This document shows, in pieces, positions 58,291 to 64,000 of a stretch of DNA of 64,000 nt. Position 1 is the first letter of the stretch. Every line of letters starts with the position of its first letter. Below the pieces are notes generated by a model. It was not told where the DNA came from. It saw only the letters and a program-made list of their open reading frames with translations, and made no database searches. The stretch is from Choristoneura fumiferana (taxonomy: Eukaryota; Arthropoda; Insecta; Lepidoptera; Tortricidae): the NCBI RefSeq assembly GCF_025370935.1, contig NC_133493.1, positions 1,186,845-1,250,844 of the forward strand. The letters are read 5' to 3'. The translations under genes were made by a program, and so were the position numbers.

Positions 58291-59263
58291 ATGGGCTATC
58301 GTTCAGCTTAAAACGTACAATAAATCGCTAATATCATAAATATCAGTGCTGTCTGCGTGCTCAAAAATATCTAAACACGATCGTATTATCAACTGAGTAA
58401 GAGCGTGTTCAGTCAGATGTTTTTTTGAGCACCTAGACTAGTCCCCAATGTAATTGACCCTCAAATACCAATAGATGGCTCTAGTTGAAGGATAAACGTG
58501 GGAATTTTCAATAGGGCATCAGACCGTATTATAAGTTTTTATAACTAAAGACGACAATAATTTCAGATTAATAGACGCTTTTATAATATATATGTACTTT
58601 ATCCCATTAATAATTTTTCATCTTGCGTGACTTACGTAAACCAAGTACCGAAGTTATTAAAGAGCGCATTCATAAGTTTGAATCCTCTAGTAACAATCTG
58701 TTCATGAAGGTGGTAAATCAGACATATAATCACATAAAACAGACGAAAGGACACTAAAATTTTAGATACAACGTTGTTTACTTTATTTCAATTGTTTTTT
58801 TTTTGTCTTTCATTCAATAGAGAAATTTGAAGCCTCTTCTGGTTAGGTTGCGAAGAGTTGCTCGTTATTTTTTATAGCATCAAAGGTTTTTCTTGGTTGA
58901 AATAATTTCAACACTGTATCAATTATATTAAAAAGCAGCGCAATACATAAGAAAGTAATTAATCATTTCTGAGGACAAATTATTGCATATCATAAGTTTA
59001 TAGAAAATGCAACACTAGCGCCATCTATTGTCAGCCGTAGACTTGCCGCAATGCAATTAGAGCATACTGTTTTTCTTAGCTGCGCTCCTATTTGATTATA
59101 AGTTTTCTTATATACAAAACTACATTTTCTTTTCTAGAATAGGCAAGGTGTATTTTGAAAATTTGTGCACAGTGTAACTTTATTAGTAACTATTTAGTAT
59201 TGAATACAATTTTTCTTTTAATAAACTCTTTTTATTAAATATAATTTTAACAGTAAATTGTAA
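58291..59263. other. No gene recognised
   Basis: Intergenic, A/T-rich. A short block CAACACTAGCGCCATCTATT (59010-59030) is a common MITE scrap. Confidence 0.45.
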
Positions 59264-59408
59264 AGGTTTCCTGGAAGAGATCGCTCTGAGGCGATAAGGC
59301 CGCCTATTGCTTAGGTACCTTAGAAAATCTCTATGTATCTACCTATGTTTTCTGTACTGCTTACTGTGTTGGTGTGCAATAAAGAGTTATTGTATTGTAT
59401 TGTATTTT
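59264..59408 (+). repeat. CR1-like LINE 3' end
   Basis: GTTTCCTGGAAGAGATCGCT, GCGATAAGGCCGCCTATTG and the (TATTG)n tail after CAATAAAGAGTTATTGTATT. Confidence 0.82.
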
Positions 59409-59828
59409 TTCTTTTAAAAACTTGTTCCTGTAGCTAAGGAATAGTCAAACATTTTTTTATGTTAATTACATAAGACTATCCGAAACTTAAAATAATTACA
59501 TAAAATAAAAATAAAATTAACCTAAAACTAAAACAAATTACTTAAAGCCCCCCTTAGCCAAGGTCCCGAAGATTTTGGCTATTATTACATTACTCTATGA
59601 TTCTGGCAGCGTTTCCTCTTTGAATAGCTAAGCAGTGGCTAAACATGAGCCAATGAGCTAAGCAAATTTATTTGTTCAACGAGGAAACTGCCAGCTCGTG
59701 CTAGCTCTTCGGACTCCTGTGACGTCTACCAACCTTTTTGATAATGTTAATTTATATTTTAAAAAATCTTAGTCAGCATATTAAGTAGAACGCATAACGA
59801 ACGGTGGGCATTTTCGTGTACAGATGTG

Positions 59829-60262
59829 CCTTTATTTATTTATTTCACTTAGAAAAAATATGGCTTTTCCTACTCCGAATCAAGAGCACAATCGATTCCG
59901 ATAGTTTAAAAAAATGACCCCAAAAAAAATTACAGTTTTGTTAAGTAAGTACGTTTTTTTTTCATACACTTAGGAGCTGTTTCACCATCCATTGATTAAT
60001 GTTAACTGCCGGTTAAATGTGATGCCGTCTCAATTTGTTTTGTTCGAATAGACGGAGACCGCATCACATTTAACCGTCAGGTCAGTTAACACTAATCAAT
60101 GGATGGTGAAACAGCCCCTTAGTATAGGCGTCACAAAACAGACTCTTAAAATTTGGTATGAAAAAATGGGGACATATTTTTAAACTATCGGAATCGATTG
60201 TGCTCTTGATTCTAAGTAGGAAAACCCATATTTTTTCTAAAAGTGAAAAAATAAATAAAGGG
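59829..60262. repeat. Fold-back element with a second MITE in its loop
   Basis: Outer arms: TTATTTATTTCACTTAGAAA...CACAATCGATTCCGATAG (59829-59911), inverted at 60183-60262. Inner MITE 59973-60119: GAGCTGTTTCACCATCCATT and its inverted partner AATGGATGGTGAAACAGC. Both are non-coding. Confidence 0.85.
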
Positions 60263-60769
60263 ACCTTTGAACACCAAAATGCCCACGGTACGTACCTAGT
60301 ATACAAATTCCATGCGCAAAACGCACAAAGTATAAAAAAAACAAGCGAGTCTGTCTATGGTTGCACTTTGCGCCGCCGCCGCCTGACAAAAACAAAGGAT
60401 GACACTCTGTCCCGACCCGGATAATACCGACATGGAAATACTGACTCTGTTTTTCGTGTAATCACTAGGGTTGCCACCTTTTTTTAGGGCGAATAAAGTA
60501 TTTTTTCATTTTAGAAGGACAAAAATAAAGTACACAGAATAAAAAAAGAGTATTTATTATTTCTCCTTAAAAGTGGATACCAGTTTATTTAGTCTCATAA
60601 GTACTCATAACCAGTAACGAGCCAGTAAGAATAAGTTTTACGTAAATAGAGTATTTTAGCGTACTTTATTGGTGTCGTAGATTATAAAGTACGCCTACAT
60701 GAAAAAGAGGACAATACTCTATTTTAGAGTACGGGTGGTAACCCTAGTAATCACCCATAGAAGCTCCTG
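60263..60769. other. No gene recognised
   Basis: Contains an imperfect fold-back around 60465-60750 (AGGGTTGCCACC at the left, GGGTGGTAACCCT at the right) with A/T-rich repeats of AAAGTAC and GTACTTTAT inside. It is probably another MITE. Confidence 0.5.
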
Positions 60770-60777
60770 TCAGTTTC

Positions 60778-61313
60778 CAGGGCTTTAAATACCGTTAAAA
60801 AGTGGTAAAGTTACCAAGTGTCAAACCGATTTAACGTTAAATGATAATTAACGTTAAACGATTTACCGTTACTTATACAACTTTTTACCGGTAAAAAAAA
60901 TGGTAACGTTATCAGCTATTCATTAAATTAATGTTAATTCAAAAGTATCGTTAAATCATTTTAACGGTATTTATATTACTATTTACCGGTAAGCTTGGGT
61001 AACGTTAAATTTTTGATTATCCTCATTTATCGAGCGAGTATGCACGCGCTAAATTGGCAACACTCGGTAGCATAGCAAAAATTACCGATAGTGTTACTTC
61101 GGTATCGTTATAATAATGTGAATTGGGTAACGTTAACAAGCCCTACAATGTAAAGTAAATTTACCGGGAAAAATAACGGTAATTAGGTAACGTTAAATAA
61201 TGTTAAGTTATCAATTAACGTTAAATTTTAATAGCGGTACTAGGTATTTTTATGATTTTTACCGTTATTTAACGTTACTTATAGTGTGAATTTGGTAACG
61301 TTAACAAGCCCTG
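60778..61313. mobile_element. hAT-type MITE, 536 bp, packed with AACGTT palindromes
   Basis: Ends CAGGGCTT and AAGCCCTG are inverted and flanked by a perfect 8-bp duplication TCAGTTTC (60770-60777 and 61314-61321). Inside are nine AACGTT sites, mostly as TAACGTTA. An internal copy of the right end (GGTAACGTTAACAAGCCCT) lies at about 61127-61145. No transposase. Confidence 0.9.
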
Positions 61314-61339
61314 TCAGTTTCTATGGGCGGGTTCATAAA

Positions 61340-61920
61340 AAACATAGACGGTATTTCCAAGGGGGACCAGTAATGCTCGACCCTATACTGCTCAGCCATC
61401 ACTGTACGACCTGATAATACGAACTCATTTTGGATTAGAATTATCAAGTCGTACAATATTAGGTCGTGCATTATTAGGGGGTCCAAATTTTTGCTCGGCC
61501 TGTTAATACTCGACCTGTTATTGTACGTCGTTATAATCGGAATCCAATCGAATCGAATAACCATAGATTTGTGTTAGGTTGTGTTAGGTCCAATTGTGAC
61601 CACAATGCGCGAGCCGAGCGAGCGTAGCGAGCGTGCCGCGGCAGCGGCCGGTGAAGCGCCACAACCAAATTAAGTTATTTTCTACTAAATTTATTAATAT
61701 TCGGTGTACACGAAAAACTTGATTAATCGTGCGAATCGATTTCTTGCTGTCAAAAGTGTGCTCCGATTATTAGGTCGTACAAAGTCAGGTTGTCCAATAG
61801 CACCTTGAACATTATCGGTACAGGGTGATAAAGCTCGACCCGTGTTCCAAGTGACATGTGATTGAATTATCAGGTCGTACAAAATCGGTCGAGCATTGTC
61901 CAGGTCGTACAATAACTACA
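61340..61920. repeat. Cluster of GGTCGTACAA-type motifs upstream of galla-1
   Basis: Variants of (A/C)(G)GTCGTACAA(T/A) in both orientations occur at about 61397-61412, 61445-61470, 61770-61790, 61875-61890 and 61905-61915, mixed with TCGACC/TCGAGC segments. A CG-rich block (GAGCGAGCGTAGCGAGCG) sits between them at about 61615-61640. Class unknown. Confidence 0.6.
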
Positions 61921-62024
61921 CCCTTTCCAAGTCTGCGTTGTCCGGACCGGGAAAGAGTGTCACCCAAAACAAACATGTCCGACTGGTGCATAACACAGCA
62001 GCTACAACTCGATCACCTAACGAT

Positions 62025-62169
62025 ATGATATCGTTCTTTTCAAAATTGTCGTTAAATAACGCTCAGAAACCTCCAGTGGAGCTTGCTAAGCCAGCGTATA
62101 TGGACAAAAGTGCAACTTTACAAGAGCTCGGATACAATGACGAGAATGACTTGAGAGAGTCGATATACG
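62025..62169 (+). CDS. galla-1: galla-1 exon 1
   Basis: 48 codons plus one base. The N-terminus is variable in the family, and the last residues ESIY lead into the conserved DLLRTIRDPEKP. The start choice is the first Met outside the repeat cluster. Confidence 0.85.
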
Positions 62170-62524
62170 GTTTGTTTTCGTAAAATACTTACTCGTGTAC
62201 TTTTCCATTCCCACTGTTTCTTGTTAAATGTGATAATAATTTGGACTGTGGTATTTTTAGACTATTTGAGGACGATAAGGGACCCCGAAAAGCCAAATAC
62301 ACTGGAAGATCTGAAGGTTGTTTACGAAGAAGGGATATTTGTGAAAGAGCCTACTCAGGACAAGGTGCCTGTTATTCGAGTGGAATACAATCCGACAGTG
62401 CCTCATTGTTCACTGGCGACGCTTATAGGACTGTGCATCAGGATCAAAGTACAGAGATCGATCCATCATCCCGTTAAGCTCGATATTTATATCAAAAAAG
62501 GAGCTCACACAACTGAGGATGAAA
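62025..62524 (+). CDS. galla-1: galla-1 / CIAO2A (MIP18 family, cytosolic Fe-S assembly), 5' part
   Basis: MIP18-family proteins act in the cytosolic iron-sulfur targeting complex that delivers clusters to apo-proteins. Exon 1 (62025-62169) starts MISFFSKLSLNNAQKP and ends DLRESIY. Exon 2 (62261-62524) reads DYLRTIRDPEKPNTLEDLKV, then FVKEPTQDKVPVIRVEYNPT, VPHCSLATLIGLCIRIKVQR and LDIYIKKGAHTTEDE. The Cys in TVPHCSLATLIGL is the conserved family Cys. The wording (LEDL.VV.E..IFV, LDIYIKKGAH) fits galla-1/CIAO2A rather than galla-2/CIAO2B. The 91-bp intron splices G|GTTTGT to TTTTTAG|AC in phase. The upstream frame (from 61896) lies in repeat sequence and is not believed. The last exon, expected to begin in E(I)NKQ..DKERIAAAMEN, lies beyond the window. 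Confidence 0.93.
62261..62524 (+). CDS. galla-1: galla-1 exon 2
   Basis: 264 nt encoding the core MIP18 domain. The donor is GAAA|GTAAGT. Confidence 0.95.
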
Positions 62525-62716
62525 GTAAGTACTTAAATATAAGCATCGTTAGGTATAGGCACCTAAATGCTGATAAACTCGTACTGACTGCATAATGTGC
62601 AGTTAGCAACTAAAATCATTAAGGAAAGTGCCTAAATTATCATTTGGTTATAACAGGTTTTGGAGCCAAATAAGTATAATCAGCTGCTTATACATTATGA
62701 TAATTAGAGAAGCTTT

Positions 62717-62796
62717 GATTATAAACAGGTATTTTGAATAACAATGTTGGATATTAGATTATAAACAGGTATTTTGAATAACAATGATGGATATTA
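62717..62796. repeat. Tandem duplication, 2 x 40 bp
   Basis: GATTATAAACAGGTATTTTG continues AATAACAATG(T/A)TGGATATTA. The two units differ at one base. Confidence 0.92.
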
Positions 62797-63951
62797 CCAT
62801 GCTATGGTGCTGAGCACAAGAATTGCAGGTTGATGTCTGTGATGTAAAATATTGAGAAATATGATAGAAAAACTCACTAGATCTGTAATCACATCACTTT
62901 CTCCTTTCCGTAGAAAATATATTGAGTGTAAATAACATTAAAAACTGCTTTTATTATTTCACAATATTAAAATTTATCAGTGATAAATATTAAGGCCAAG
63001 GGGTCAACTTATGAAATGCTTTATTATTGTTGTTGAACACAATAATATACTTGTCAGTTAAAGACTTCCTTAGCATGGGTAATCTCAGCTCTGGGAAGTG
63101 ATCTGATCTGATTTACTAAATCCAGCACTGATGTATATTGGAATCAACTCCTTATTGAATCCTTTATTTTGACGCTTGAGACTAACGACAGAGAAACATT
63201 AACTGATTCCGAACATGTATATAATATCTCACTATCTTAAAAAAATGTTGCTTAGTCAATTTGTACTTTTAAGCGTCGATTTGGTAGTGATGGCTATGTG
63301 AATCGGTTCCACCAAGCCATATTTTATTTCATATTTTAAAAAGATGGTTAACGATTAAAAACAAAATATAAGTATGTACATAGCTGTTTTGAGATTAAGC
63401 AACAGTAATTTTTATAATAAAATAATATGTTAATATTATTAATGAAGTCTTTATTGTGAGAAATTAAGTGAGTTTTTTGTTTTAATCAAGAGTTGCATGA
63501 TTATACATTTCAACCAAAATTAATCATATTTATTTATAGTTTCTACTTAGGAATCAACTATGCCGAATATTCATTTGGTAAAAGATTTACGGAACATTCG
63601 GCCGAATATTCGTATTCGGTGAAACCCATGTTCGGCCCATCTTTAAAATTGAATTGGGTGTTGTGGGAATCTACTAGATTTTGTAGATTAGTTGATAGGA
63701 AGAAAAAAGTAATAATAATGATGTTTCCTCTTCTAGTTTAGTAGTAGGGGAAGAATCTACGATTTTCATAAATGTAAAAAAATATTTAAACATGTAAATA
63801 CAGCATGCCAGAACTGTAGTTTAGATGTTTAAGCTGGGTCCACATTTGTATCATTTTGTCGTATAGTATCTCCGTCGCGTTGCACCGACGCGTATCAAGA
63901 TCGGTAGTGTGGACGCAAAAACAGCGCGATCATGCGGCGCGCCGTATCAGC

Positions 63952-64000
63952 AGGGCTACTACAAAACTCGAAACTCGAAGTTCGTGTCGTGCGTCGTGCG
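63952..64000. repeat. MITE end cut by the window edge
   Basis: GGGCTACTACAAAACTCGAA and ACTCGAAGTTCGTGTCGTGC match the arm of the family at 8297-8413. Confidence 0.7.

Larger units (their letters stand above)
62525..64000 (+). other. galla-1 intron 2, exon 3 not reached
   Basis: No frame with the family's NKQINDKERIA motif occurs before the window edge. It contains the tandem repeat below and a patch of CGAATATTCG-type palindromes near 63573-63620. Confidence 0.5.

Noticed and set aside
61896..62024. Upstream extension of galla-1 to an earlier Met
   Set aside because: It lies inside the repeated GGTCGTACAA cluster, and the family N-terminus is short. The Met at 62025 is the better start.

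Overview
The window is a stretch of a lepidopteran (moth or butterfly) nuclear genome. Three conserved, intron-containing protein genes sit in a background rich in transposons. The repeats are of lepidopteran type: short SINEs, Helitrons with A/T-rich starts and CTAG ends, many fold-back MITEs, and tails of non-LTR retrotransposons.

Layout. From the left edge to about 47.4 kb the minus strand carries a SCAPER orthologue, the S-phase cyclin A-associated ER protein. I resolve 15 coding exons, from exon 1 (47337-47421) to exon 15 (9486-9625). All splice phases agree and give about 1,634 codons. The last C-terminal exons must lie left of the window. The introns hold most of the transposons, including a gag-protease-only LTR retrotransposon (26327-28897), a tRNA-Lys(CTT) gene (33378-33450) and a twin-primed SINE (41263-41536). 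The expected C2H2 zinc-finger exon between exons 10 and 11 is not visible.

From 43812 to 52124 the assembly contains the same ~4.1 kb twice, separated by exactly 100 N. The second copy has homopolymer-type indels that break the SCAPER reading frame. This looks like an unmerged haplotype or read-error duplication rather than biology.

Right of it, on the plus strand and head to head with SCAPER, is RpS11 (52405-56445). It has two alternative second exons 50 bp apart, which looks mutually exclusive. Two of its introns hold related C/D box snoRNAs whose guides match a conserved 28S rRNA segment. RpS11 exon 3 has a one-base deletion in a G run, most likely an assembly error.

At the right end is the 5' part of galla-1 (CIAO2A, cytosolic iron-sulfur assembly; 62025-62524), whose last exon lies beyond the window. 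The 56.5-62 kb gap between RpS11 and galla-1 holds MITEs, including a 536-bp hAT element full of AACGTT palindromes, and a cluster of repeated GGTCGTACAA-type motifs. I saw no bacterial features, CRISPR array, rRNA gene or gene cluster. The most original observations are the RpS11 exon pair with its intronic snoRNAs, the missing SCAPER zinc finger, and several nested or precisely bounded mobile elements.
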